The notes under the pieces: generated by a model | Told to the model about the DNA's origin: nothing | Databases searched by the model: none | What the model saw: the letters and a program-made list of their open reading frames with translations, nothing else | Shown here: positions 1 to 11,030 of the stretch, piece after piece | How positions within the stretch are numbered: position 1 is the first letter of the stretch | How the letters are laid out: each line of letters starts with the position of its first letter | From: Strongyloides papillosus | Lineage: Eukaryota; Nematoda; Chromadorea; Rhabditida; Strongyloididae | DNA length: 64,000 bases | Direction of reading: 5' to 3' | NCBI GenBank assembly: GCA_005656395.1 | Contig: SRSI01000023.1 | Coordinates: 62,001-126,000, forward strand | Program-made: the position numbers and the translations under genes

Positions 1-1
1 A

Positions 2-1888
2 GAAGAAAAGAAGAAGATATTTGAATTGGCTGGTGGTGGAAGGAGAAAACATCCAAAGAAAGACACTAGAAGAAAATCAAGATCTAAGACTAGAAAAGAA
101 CCTCCAAAAGGGAAGAAGAATGTTATGTTATCAAGTGATGATGAAAGCGGAAATAAAAGTCATTCATCTATCGTTAAAAGTGGACATAATAAATATTTTA
201 TTCCAAGCCTAGGAAGTGTTAATGAAGATGATGGAGAGATTGATGAGATACAACAACGTCTTTTACAGGAAAACGAATTGGATGAAAATGGAGTACCAAA
301 GGAGATGGTATCGTATAAGCCAAGAGAATTTACATTGAAGGAAAAGTTACTTATCTGTATTGGTATGGCTGATCCAAAAGAGATACGAGAAAAAGAAAAA
401 GCTGAAGAATTGGAGGCTCAAGAGAACTATAGAAATCTCATTGCTGAAGGATTTGCTAAACCAGAAGGTCGTAGAGATAGTAAAAATGACAATGTTAACT
501 CAATGAGTGAAGAAGATGAACACAAAAAACATGAAAGAAATATTTCATTAGATAGAAAAAGTGATATCACAGAGTACCAAACATTGGAAATTGAAAATGA
601 AGAAGATGATACTATGGAAAAAGACAAAAATACCTCTACAGAGGACAATAAAATGATCATGGACTTTGCTACACCACCATCCTCTTATCATGAAGCAATG
701 AAAAATGGTAAATCAGATAGCTACTACAATAATAGCAATAACGACGACAATAGTACCTCTGACAATAACAAAACAAAAAAACTAAACAAAGAAGGTCATC
801 AAGTACATAGACGTAAAAAAAGATCTCCAAAATATAGTCCAATAGATGATAGAAATATTTCAAAAGTATCTAAAGAAGATGGAGAATATAGTGATGACGA
901 AAGAAGTGATCAATCAGTAAAAAATCAAGGTATATTACAAATTACTAATTATTCAAATGATGGGTCAAATAATAACTATGATTTTAAGAAGAACAGTTTG
1001 GATGATTTTGAGAATTCACCGTTGAAAATAAGCAATGCAAGTAGTAGTAAAGATAAATTGATGATAATGGCTCCATCACACAGGATTAAAAGTGACAGCT
1101 CTTTGGCTAATCAATTGGTTGTTAGTCAAAATAAGATGGCAACCACTTCTTCTGACAATCAAATTGTTTATCAATTAACCAATTCACAATATCAACAGAA
1201 AAATGTTAATGATAATCAAAGGAGGATGAACACATCTATGTATTCTTCAACAAGTTCAGGAAATGAGGTATTGAATTCCTATATGGCTGCAATGCAAAAA
1301 CCAGTTATTACATCAAATGATGTATCCTTTGAAAGTTCTGGAGATAGTAGTATAAAAAAGATAACTTGTTATGATGAAAAATATAGTCCTAGTATGAACC
1401 AAAGTGTACAATACCCTAAAAAACATGGATATGAAAATCCAATGAATGCCTTATCAACATCAACAGAACTTCCTGCCATAACTCTCCATGATAATACATA
1501 TGAAAAAGAGAAAAAGCCTAATAAATCAACACCTTCTGGACCAGTCAACAGAGGCCGAACATCATCACCAGACAAACCAAACTTCAGTCCAAGATTTAGA
1601 ATCTCAGCATCACCACCCCGGCGAATAAATCGTCACTCCCAATCAACTACACAAAAACCCGGCTCCCCATCAACGAGAAAAAGACAATACATAATGCGTG
1701 TAGAAGGTATACTAACATCAGACTCTGAACGTGAAACCTCTCCCGGACAGCCATATTGGCCATCAAAAGGATTAAGAAAAAACTACTTAAACGGAAGTTT
1801 TATAAAAGATACATCAAATGACAGAAACAAACGAAGTAGTTCAAAAAATTCAAGATCCCCAAGTCTTGGTAGACAAACACTTGTATAA
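2..1888 (+). CDS. C-terminal part of a large disordered protein (5' end outside window)
   Basis: The reading frame is open from base 2 to a TAA at 1886-1888, so the gene starts upstream; there is no credible start inside, because the first possible in-frame initiator is a TTG. About 628 residues are visible. A Lys/Arg-rich stretch comes first, then one ordered-looking helical patch around residues 88-150 (FTLKEKLLICIGMADPKEIR, followed by an acidic coiled-coil-like run). The rest is low-complexity Ser/Asn/Lys sequence ending in a Ser-Arg-Pro-rich tail. The last four residues, QTLV, fit a class I PDZ ligand (T at -2, V at 0), which would suit the cytoplasmic tail of a membrane or scaffold protein. 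I do not recognise the family. It converges on the sulfotransferase gene, only 42 bp away. Confidence 0.8.
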   Translation, partial: EEKKKIFELAGGGRRKHPKKDTRRKSRSKTRKEPPKGKKNVMLSSDDESGNKSHSSIVKSGHNKYFIPSLGSVNEDDGEIDEIQQRLLQENELDENGVPKEMVSYKPREFTLKEKLLICIGMADPKEIREKEKAEELEAQENYRNLIAEGFAKPEGRRDSKNDNVNSMSEEDEHKKHERNISLDRKSDITEYQTLEIENEEDDTMEKDKNTSTEDNKMIMDFATPPSSYHEAMKNGKSDSYYNNSNNDDNSTSDNNKTKKLNKEGHQVHRRKKRSPKYSPIDDRNISKVSKEDGEYSDDERSDQSVKNQGILQITNYSNDGSNNNYDFKKNSLDDFENSPLKISNASSSKDKLMIMAPSHRIKSDSSLANQLVVSQNKMATTSSDNQIVYQLTNSQYQQKNVNDNQRRMNTSMYSSTSSGNEVLNSYMAAMQKPVITSNDVSFESSGDSSIKKITCYDEKYSPSMNQSVQYPKKHGYENPMNALSTSTELPAITLHDNTYEKEKKPNKSTPSGPVNRGRTSSPDKPNFSPRFRISASPPRRINRHSQSTTQKPGSPSTRKRQYIMRVEGILTSDSERETSPGQPYWPSKGLRKNYLNGSFIKDTSNDRNKRSSSKNSRSPSLGRQTLV

Positions 1889-1930
1889 TATTTTTTACAG
1901 ATATATAAATTAAATTTAATTAATAATTAA

Positions 1931-3259
1931 TTATTTTGGTATAGAAGGTAATGTAAAATTAAATACAACAAAGTCATAATAAAATATTCGATATAAGATT
2001 TTCATTAGATATGTGTTTTTTCTTATCTTTTTTTCTATGTGTTTTCTTATCCATAGATTACAAGTGGCGTGTCTTGTACGGCGTTTTTCTGTGTACTTTC
2101 GGATGTATTTTATTTTTTTTTCTGAGATTCCTCTTTCTTTTAAGATTTCAAAGAATTGTTTATAGAAATTGACTAAGATTTTTGGTTCTGATCCGTACTT
2201 TAAGATAACATATGAATTCATATAACGTTTAAATTCACAATGCCTAAAAAAAGCTTTATATTTACAGGTAAATAATATATCAATTTACCATGATTGTGGA
2301 AAGAAATGAACATCGTCATATGTAACAGTCATTTTTTTTCTTGGATAACTGGTTTTCTCTATCACCCTTTTATACAATCTCTTTATAAGGCATTTCACAT
2401 TTGATTTACAACCATAACACTTTTCCCTTTCAGTTTTCCATTCCATTGAAACAAGACATTTATCTACAAATGCGGAAATAAATCTTTCATAAGGATCACG
2501 TACAAAAGCAACATGTTTCCAGTTGTTCATTAATTTATCAATATCCCCATCTGTGTAATTATCTGCAACCTTTGAAATTCTTCTACTGAAATTGTTATCG
2601 CTACAGAATTTGTATGTCCATGCGCTCTTGCTTATATCTTTTTGGTATTTTACGTAATGGGGTTTTTTAATGAAACATAAAATAGCTCGAAGCATGCTAG
2701 AGAAGTTTTTAGTTATGGTGCAATAATTGATATTGTGTATGGGATCAACTCGAAAACGTGAATGGAATTTCTGAAATGGTGGGATACATGGAGTTTCTTT
2801 AGAATACAATGGACACGTTTTGTTTAAATACATTGGTAATAATTCTCTTTTTCTAAATATTAATTCATATTTTCTGTTCTTGCTTCTTCGTTTTCCTGAT
2901 GATGTTACATTTTCCAAGGTTTCTGTTGTAGCCATTAAATCATCTTCAATTGTCGTCGTTAAATTTTCATCACCCACAAATATTGTGGTACTTTCAACAA
3001 CTTTTGTCTTGCCCTAAATTTTAATTATTTCTTTAGTAACATTTCATTTTACCTTTAATCTTTTCTTATTTTTAAATTTTTTTATTTTCTTATTTTTATT
3101 TTTTGGAGCAGGTAGTGTAGTCATTTTAGATGTAGAATTTGTATACTCATCTGTAAGATTATTGGAGATTGTTGTGACACCAAGATTTGTTTTCTTTTTG
3201 CCTTCAAAAACACTTAAAATATTTAAGAATATGAATAATAATAGCTTCAAGTTAATCAT
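1931..3259 (-). CDS. Carbohydrate-type sulfotransferase (Sulfotransfer_2 family), 3 exons
   Basis: Exons read 3259-3053, 3013-2289 and 2243-1931; phases agree and give 414 residues. Introns are 39 and 45 bp. Residues 1-20 are a hydrophobic signal or signal anchor, followed by a Lys-rich stem. Motifs of nematode Golgi sulfotransferases are present. YCTITKNFSS (about 166-175) is the 5'-phosphosulfate (PAPS) site. FVRDPYERFISAF (about 239-251) is the 3'-phosphate site. The DDVHFFPQSWHC segment crosses the last junction, and RTRHAT lies near the end. The family moves sulfate from PAPS to glycan or proteoglycan acceptors in the Golgi lumen; the acceptor here cannot be told. Without the last exon the protein would stop after PQSW, so the splice matters. 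It is divergent from the ShK gene. Confidence 0.88.
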
Positions 3260-3715
3260 ATCATAAATGAAAACAAAAGGATTATTGTAAAATAATACAT
3301 TATAAAAAAATCAATGCAAATTAAAACAAGTTTTTTTATGTCAAAAATATGTCACCATTTCAATTATGTTTTTATAATTTCTTGTTAAAAAAATATTTTC
3401 CTTGCAATATTTATGATAGTCTTATATAGATAATCAAATAGTTTATGTTTGTTTATACATATAAATCATTATATTTCTGAAATTTCGTCAATAAAGATTA
3501 GTCAATTTACCATATAAAGGTATATTAACTGATAGTATTGCTATATAAACTAACATATTAGCTCGAAATCATGACTTAAAAAAAAGCTAATACATTTGTG
3601 TGTGTTCTTAACTTCTCACGAAAAAATGAATAATAAAATAAGATTACAAACAAATAAAAAAAATTGTATAAAAATAAGCTATTTTTTGATATCATGCATA
3701 AAACAATATTTTATA
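3260..3715. promoter_or_regulatory. Shared divergent upstream region, sulfotransferase / ShK gene
   Basis: 456 bp of AT-rich DNA between two divergently transcribed genes. The ShK frame stays open upstream to about 3596, but the predicted signal peptide begins at 3716, so the upstream codons are probably 5' UTR. I see no defined regulatory motif. Confidence 0.4.
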
Positions 3716-4180
3716 ATGAAGTTTCTTATTTATCTAGGATTTATTTTTGGCATGCTTCAAAGTATTCTATCAGATGACTGTAAAGATTTATCATCAAATT
3801 GTAGAAACAATTTAAAACACTGCCGTAATTCAATATATGGTCCGATTATGAAGAAAAACTGTGCCAAATCATGCAGATATTGTATTCCTCCAACAAGACC
3901 AACATTTGCACCAATATTAAGAGATAGGATAAGGAATTGTTCTGCTATGATTGAACGATGTCATCAAAAAGAATATATATTTTATATGGAGAAGAATTGT
4001 ATGAAAACCTGTTCAACTGTAACACCAAAACGAGAAACTACTACAATAGCTCCAGAGGAAAATACTACAATAACTTTAGAGGAAAATAGTTCTAAATCTG
4101 CTGAAGTTATCGAAGGTTCGGGAACTGTAAATGGTGATAATAATAATGAAGAATTTGACATTACAGGTGATGAAAAATAA
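3716..4180 (+). CDS. Secreted ShK-domain protein with Thr/Glu-rich tail
   Basis: A single exon of 154 residues. I chose the ATG at 3716 over earlier in-frame codons because it begins a classical signal peptide (MKFLIYLGFIFGMLQSILS). The mature protein opens with a six-cysteine ShK (ShKT) domain, roughly residues 21-56. A second ShK-like unit (about 68-96) keeps only four cysteines. The tail is rich in Thr, Glu and Asn, probably O-glycosylated or simply disordered. Nematode ShK proteins are secreted or cuticle/secretory-gland proteins, often in large families; the domain name comes from an anemone peptide and does not by itself mean toxicity. No partner can be inferred from the neighbours. Confidence 0.85.
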   Translation: MKFLIYLGFIFGMLQSILSDDCKDLSSNCRNNLKHCRNSIYGPIMKKNCAKSCRYCIPPTRPTFAPILRDRIRNCSAMIERCHQKEYIFYMEKNCMKTCSTVTPKRETTTIAPEENTTITLEENSSKSAEVIEGSGTVNGDNNNEEFDITGDEK

Positions 4181-5564
4181 ATGTGCACTATTAATTTCTT
4201 TCATTGCTAATATATTATATACATTTCTATTTAAATATTCACAATTTAAATTGTATTCAATTATTCTTAAAGCTTTTTATCAATATTTATATAATGCTTC
4301 TAAACGAAAAAATATTTTTTTTAATTTTTAAAATTATTTTATATTTAAATTTTCTATAAAAATAAATATTTTATGTAAAATATCGCCTTATATTTAATTA
4401 ATTTGAAAAAATTATGAGATAATAATTCATAATAATGTGCTACAGGTAAAATAAAGATTCGGTGATAAAATCTGTTTCACAGTTCAAGTAAGTTTTGCCA
4501 AAAAATAATATATAATTTGTATATTACTATTTAATTGAACCAATAAAGTGTTTTTTAAAGCTATTAATTCGGTTTTACATTCTCCAAATGATGTTAGATT
4601 ATTAGATCTTTAAGTTTTTCAATAATTATTATTTTTTATACTGTTAAATATACTTATTTTTGAAATAAAGTTAAAATTTTAATAATTGCATACAATTTTT
4701 TTAACCTTACAATGCTTCAATAGCTAATTAAGATCGTAATAAATTAAAATATCCAATTAAAACTAAGAATAAATACTATTTTATTTCTCCAAGGAAACTT
4801 CCTGGATACACATAAAAAACACATATTTACCGTCTTAACAGAGAGAATAACATATCTAGATGTAAGTATCTAAAAAAATAAAATACCTATAAAATGAGTA
4901 TATTTTATTAGTAAAATACCTATTAAATAAGTACTTTTTATTAGTAAAATACCTAAAAAATTGAAATGTCTCAAATTTATAGTTAAACTTTTCCGGTACA
5001 TTATATAAACCTTCTACAAGAAAATCTTATACAATATCATTTTAAGAGACAACTTGCCTTTGTTTTTTTTTATCAAAAACAAAATTAAGAAATTATTTTT
5101 TTCAGAAGTCAGGTAGGATTATCTTTATTTTTTACATTAATAAAATTTCTTCTAAATAACTTTTTTAAGAAACAACAGTCAAAATGTAAGTTTTATATTT
5201 TATTTTACCTCTTTAACTACTTTTTAGATAATATTACAGAAAATTGCCGGATATGGTGTAACTTGATCATCATTTAACATTTTACTTTATTTTAGATACT
5301 TTTTAGAAAAATGCAACTTAAATGTAAGTTTAAAGTTGATTTAATTCTTTAATTGTTACTTTTCAAATACAAATTTTAGATGTATGAGGAGAAATCGGAA
5401 CAAGAAAGTAAAACTTAAACAAACAGTTCTCATAAGAACTAATTAAATTAAGTTATTTATTTTCGGATAAATTTTATTAGGTTGTTTAAAAAATATGTGT
5501 CTTTTTTGCTTTATCAAAATTGGAATGACTGTAATATCTCTATATGTTTATTTAGAGCCAAAAG
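4181..5564. other. AT-rich intergenic DNA
   Basis: No gene found. It contains the 33-bp tandem repeat at 4879-4958 and, at 5170-5440, several donor/acceptor-like strings that do not join into an open frame. Confidence 0.5.
4879..4958. repeat. 33-bp tandem repeat, two full units and a partial third
   Basis: Units 4879-4911 and 4912-4944 both begin TAAAATACCTAT and end TTTTATTAG, with a few differences; a third copy starts at 4945 and breaks up after about 14 bases. Confidence 0.75.
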
Positions 5565-6094
5565 AATTCTAATGAAAATTCCAAATTACACTATTTAATT
5601 AGATAAAATACAGTAGGAAATTTTGATTCTAGACTCAATATTTGCAAGTTGAAATAGCTAACTTCAACTTTTTAATAGTACTTGAGCGCTTGTTTTACAA
5701 ATGACGGTGTAAAACTTAGACAAAATAAGGAATAGAACTGGATCCATTTTGACTCACTTTTGTAGCATAGTCATTAAGAAATAAAACAACAATTATTTAT
5801 TAAAACATTTTATTTTAAAATAACATTAATAATAATTAGTAAAAACACAAATGATCTGGAATGAATTTCTACAATATCTCTAAGATCCTACTCATTTTCT
5901 TCTTAATCCATGTGATTTATTATAGTGTTTTTTTATTAAAAATTTTGTAATTCCTATTTACCTAAGTAATGGGTGTTTTATTTATAAATTACTTGATTCT
6001 TATCTCAACGGATACAATTAATTACCTTTTTTTTAATTCTAAATGTCAGAAATCTGTACTATTACTGGATTTTAATTCTTTGAACTTTTGTTTA

Positions 6095-6181
6095 CTATTT
6101 GAAAGCTTCACGAATCTCACATATTTTATTCATTAAATCTTCCTCTAACATATAAGCATTTATTCGTAAATATCCTGCTTC
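6095..6181 (-). pseudogene. Orphan terminal exon (28 codons plus stop)
   Basis: On the minus strand a pyrimidine-rich TTTTAAAG acceptor is followed by 28 codons and TAG. The peptide starts EAGYLRINAYMLEEDL and ends IREAFK; it looks like a real amphipathic C-terminal helix rather than random AT-rich translation. No upstream exon is recognisable within the next 1 kb, so it is probably a relic of a gene that was partly deleted. A homologous stretch in copy B (about 17868-17956) has lost the acceptor and the stop and has an in-frame TAA. The RIN...L spacing faintly recalls the end of fold-I aminotransferases, but that is a guess. Confidence 0.4.
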
Positions 6182-7194
6182 CTTTAAAAGAGAAAAAGAT
6201 AACTAAATTTGAATCCCTAAAATTTGACGTCTTAGATATTTTGGATCCTAAAAATTGTGATTTTTTCAAACGAGATTGATAATTCTTAAACTATTGACAA
6301 CAATGTACAAATATAATAGCTATTATTTTATGTAAAAATATAATTTACTAACTAAATTATGGAATCTCACACTAAAAGATCGAAAAACGACATTTATTTC
6401 TGAACAATCTAACATTATTAAATATTTTCAAATAATAAAATATCGAGAAAAATTACAGAATCACAATGTGAGGTAAATAATTAAAATCTTAGTAATTTCT
6501 TGACATTTAATTATCCAGATTATATGTACTTAAAATGTCTAGGACTAAATTTTAGATAATGTTTATCATGATATTATGGACATATTTTTCTCTGGGGAAG
6601 AAATATATTTTTTTACTAGACAATCATAAATTTTTTTAAAAAACAAAGCAAGCATAACATTTTATCATTATTAATTTATTTTACTAAATTACTGACAATA
6701 TTATCTTATGAAATATACAGTCATAAGACGGTGATTTTACATCATCACCTTTGTATTCTAATGATAAACATATTTTTTGATAGAAATCATTCTAATTTCT
6801 AATTAGTTAGATTTTATGAAACACAAATTACAAATATATAGCATTCTAAATTATTAATAGAATTTTAAGTTTAAGTGCATTGATTAACAGAGTTCTAATG
6901 TCCTTAATAATGTATTTGCTTAGAATAAGATGGCAATTTATTCAAATTTATTAATATATCAAAAAACCAAACTAAATTCATTTTGTTTTGATATAACTAA
7001 AATTATTTAAATTGTTAATTAAGCGAAAGTTTATATGATCAAGATTATTAGGTTAAACTATAAATTATGTCCTTTTGTAAATATCATTTGATAAATGATT
7101 AATAACATTACTTTCATTAACGATAATTTTTACAGATTCACGAGAAAATTTTCCTAACTGTTTATATTGGATTTATCTTTTAGAAATTGTTAAT

Positions 7195-8158
7195 ATGATT
7201 TCGGTTCTGGAGATTATTCAGCTTACATATAAGATACCATCAATGCTTTTAATGGTACTGTCAATATATGTTATAATAAAAGAAATCAAAAATAAAAATG
7301 TCCATTTTAACAAACAATTTTATTTAATAATTGTTTGTAAATTATCTAATGAAATTATCTATAATTTAAATGTTTTTATATTTTTTAAATTACCTTTATG
7401 GGGATTTTATAATAATTTAATGGAAAAGAATGATTGGATGGCAACATTATTCTATATTTTAGCTACACAACAAACAACCTTCATGTTTCTTATAACATTT
7501 CTAGTTAGTATAAATAGATATATAGCTGTTAAATATCCTTTATTATATAAATTCTATTTTTTGAAATCAAAAATAGTTACTATATTACTATCTTTTACCA
7601 TATTATCTACAATAATTGGACTTGGGAATATTTTCTTCAATGCAAAATACATAAAAATTAATTTATTTGACTATATTATTCCACTATTTAAATCTAAAAA
7701 TGCAATTTATTACCAAATCTTTTATCAAATTTTTTTATTTGGATTCATTTCCATTGGAACATGTACTTTTAACGTAATTGCCATTTTAACATTAAAGAAA
7801 CACAACAAAATTGGTAATAAATACAAAAAAGAATTATACCATACCATATACTCAATATTTATTTTTATAACTTTATTTTTTGTTGAAATTTTTAATGTTT
7901 GTAAAATTATTGCTATAAAATATGAAATTATGTTTATTATTAACATAACTTATTTTCTCCATAATGTGGCGATTGATTTAACATCTGTAGGAGATTTCTA
8001 TTTTCTTATTTATTCATCGTAAGTTCAGATTATTAACGTGTATTTCTAAGTGATTTTAAATTTTTAGCGGTGAACTGAGAAAGGCATTGAAAACATTTTT
8101 TGGATGTTGTAAAAAATCCAATAACAAAGTCAATATCAAAATTTCTTTTCGAAATTAA
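7195..8158 (+). CDS. Serpentine chemoreceptor-like GPCR, copy A (2 exons)
   Basis: Exons 7195-8018 and 8068-8158 (intron 49 bp) give 304 residues; the second exon supplies the cytoplasmic tail starting GELRKALKTFFGCCKK. Seven hydrophobic segments are visible. The end of TM3 carries SINRYIAVKYP in the position of the DRY motif, and TM7 ends DFYFLIYS. This pattern fits the Srv/Srg-type nematode serpentine receptors, usually expressed in chemosensory neurons; the exact class is uncertain. ATTTTTACAG and TCTTTTAG acceptors lie 60 and 14 bp before the ATG, consistent with trans-splicing. Gene B (18960-19923) is a close paralogue with the same length and intron position. Confidence 0.85.
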
Positions 8159-10189
8159 TTTGTTTATTAATTATTAGATGTACAATTTAATTGTGAAAAA
8201 TGGTTAAAGTTCTAAATTTTTTTTGAATTTGGTTAAATTTTTAAGACTATAAATAATGCTTATTTTGTTCTTAGAACCTTAAAATTTGGAAAATATAGTT
8301 ACAAATGCGGTATTAGCTTATAGTTACATTATTTGCCTTCTTGGACAAGTTAGTTTGGCATGTCCTCCGAACATTTTGAATTAATCTTTAAAATAGCATT
8401 TAATATTTTTTCAAAAAATCAGATACTCAATAGTGTACTAATGCATTTCTCAACAATTCTCAAAACTATTTTTATTATTTTACTTGAAAATCTTTTATAC
8501 ACATAAAACTTTTACGAGAACAGCATTACTCAGAGTATTTTTTTAAATGTAGAATAGCACATTTTTTGTATAAACATTTGAAAAAATGATATTGCTTCGT
8601 GAAAAAATAGATATTTACAAGGTATGTCCCAAAAGTAATGAGAATGATCGCTTTATAGTCCTAACAAACAATGAATAAAAAAGGTGATAATAAAGGTTTA
8701 TAGAAAAAATATCTCAGTGTGTAAAAGAAAATTTCCTCATCAGCAAGTAGGGACGAGAGAAACGAGTTGCTGTTTGTAACGTTTTATTGAAAATATTCAC
8801 ATTATCAAGAATTTTTTTTTAAGTATAATTAATTAATATCATAGATCTATGTAGAATTTGGATCTCTAAAATTTAGATCAGCTTTATGATTTAAACATCT
8901 GTAACTCCGCTATATGTATGAAAACCAATGAATTATGTTATAAGAAATGGTGAAGTCACAATTTCTTTGATACAATCCACTTTTTTATCGACAATGTTGG
9001 ATTCTGTTAACATATTGAATCAATTGATAAATAAAAAAAATATCATTTTTTGCTACGTGTCATGGTTTTTAACTATAAAAACCTTATTGGACAATTTTTA
9101 ATAAATATTATAAATTATATCAAAAGTTATAACCATATAATTATCGTCCATTTTTCATTGTTTTTTAAAATTTAAAAAAATATATCCACTTAGATAAATT
9201 AACCCAAAAACATGTTTTTCTTCGCCTTTACACAACTTTTTAACGTTTTCAGATTAGAATTTCTTTTACTTTAACAAATTTACGAAAAAGTATAAATTTA
9301 TATGTTATTTTTTGAAGCATTCAGTAATCTTTTAAAGGGAACTTTTTTTATCTGATACAAAGTATTCTAAAATCTAAAATTCTGAAAACTGTTTATCACT
9401 GCTATATTAAGAAATATATAAATTTACTGTTTGTTTACGTGAAATATTTAATATTTAGGAAACCGATACACATAATAAAACTGATTCTTTAAAAAAAGTT
9501 AACATTATTCGATTCATTACTACACCAGTTTTTTTATAATGTCAGCTGTATCTACTATTTTTAATTTTACCTTACAAACGAATCAAAATTCACATTATTT
9601 TTTTGACTTTGAAAAAGGTTGGTCTAGTAATAGAATAAATATTTTTAAAATGGATTTGTTTCAGCAATAATTTGTCTAATTTCTATAACAGTCCTTTGAA
9701 AGTGATCTTCTTAAAAAAATAAAGAAAAACAACACGTCTTTTGATTATGTATTCATTAACATTGATTTAATGTAACGAATATCTGCTAACGACATAATTA
9801 GTTTATATTTCATTTTATCATAGATAGTATTAAAAGGTTTTTAATTTATAAAATAGAATATTTAATGAATATGCAATATAAGACTAAATTTACTTCAAAA
9901 TTCATATTTAATTCTTTTGCATAAAACTCATTCAATATTCGAATTCTATCTACTACACTCTTTTAAATTTTGTCAATTACGAAAATCATTAAACATTTTA
10001 AATTTAATAAGAATTATTTTATTTTTTTAAATGAATTCAAGTAAAATACATGAATACAATAGAAAACAAGCATTATAATATTTAATATACTACTGGTATT
10101 TATTTTAGTTTGAAAACTCTATCTTCTGTATTAATAAGTTTATGCTTATATCTTGCAGTTACCTTATTTTGAAGCATTTTGTAGTCAGT
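8159..10189. other. Intergenic DNA; start of a second duplicated block
   Basis: The first 390 bp belong to segmental copy A. From about 9240 onwards the sequence resembles 12400 onwards (second duplication). A string GGTATGTCCCAAAAGTAATG at 8621 recalls mariner-type terminal repeats, but no partner repeat or transposase is seen. No gene is supported. Confidence 0.5.
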
Positions 10190-11030
10190 TTATAAATGTA
10201 CACTGTTAACAACCTCTGTTTTCCCAAAATTGGACACTTTGCTATTTGAATATAAACTCTTGGAAACTGTTGTCTTTGTCATATCTGTCAATGTTTTACC
10301 AGTATTTATTTTGTTATTACTTGCAGCATTAGGAACTGCTGAGGGCACACCTGCAAATTTAGCTGCTGATTGAGATGAAGATGTTGATTTAGAAATGGAT
10401 TTTGATAAAGCACTTGGAGATTTAGGTTTCAATTCAGATACTTGTAGAGATGAGGATACTGATAAATTTAGGGACGAATTCTTTTTAGATTTCCTTCCTT
10501 TTAATCGAAATTTTTTGAAAACTACAAATCCAATTATTAGAAGTAAAACAACAAAGATGAGAACTCCAATAATAATCCAAATATAAGATTTATTAAATTT
10601 TTTAAGATCTTCTCCAGTTAAATTAATTGTGAATTCAGTTTCTTTTATATAATTGGGTTTATCAATTTCAGAATTATTACTCTTCATATTTAAGATACAT
10701 TTATATTTCCCATTTGATACCAATTTTTGAATGTCAACTACTTTTATATATTTTTGTGCTGCTTCATCAAACATCAGCAATGATGTTGAATATAAAAGTT
10801 TATAATAATCATTCAATGCCGGATGTTTTATTTCATCAAGAACTGCATGACAGCCAACTGAAGCATCTTTTATTTTTCTTCTGTCAAATTTATAAATATT
10901 CATCCCTCCTATATTTTTTTCTTTTTTATTATCAAACTCTTGAAAAGTGCCATCAATTTGCAAACGCAGTGTTGCATTTAATGGTGGTATTTTACATTTA
11001 GCTTCATAATGAATTGCATACCCGAGATAA
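9240..11030. repeat. Second segmental duplication, intact copy
   Basis: Shares scattered but colinear similarity with about 12400-14270 (offset about 3.2-3.3 kb). The shared part covers the 3' flank and the last ~840 bp of the membrane protein gene at 10190-12106. Matching strings include CTGCTAACGACA (near 9784 and 13137) and GCATTTTG/GCATTTTA just past the stop codon. Confidence 0.75.

Larger units (their letters stand above)
5565..8545. repeat. Segmental duplication, copy A (holds serpentine receptor gene A)
   Basis: The segment aligns by eye with 17335-20315 at an offset of about 11.77 kb. Similarity covers about 1.6 kb of upstream noncoding DNA, the whole receptor gene with its 49-bp intron, and about 390 bp downstream. 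Long identical runs occur in the noncoding part, for example around 6785-6870 against 18546-18630. Beyond both ends the sequences diverge. Confidence 0.9.

Noticed and set aside
5170..5440. A series of ATGTAAGT and TTTTAG strings looking like tiny exons and introns
   Set aside because: No combination of the sites gives a frame longer than about 20 codons; the pieces end in stops in every phase I tried.
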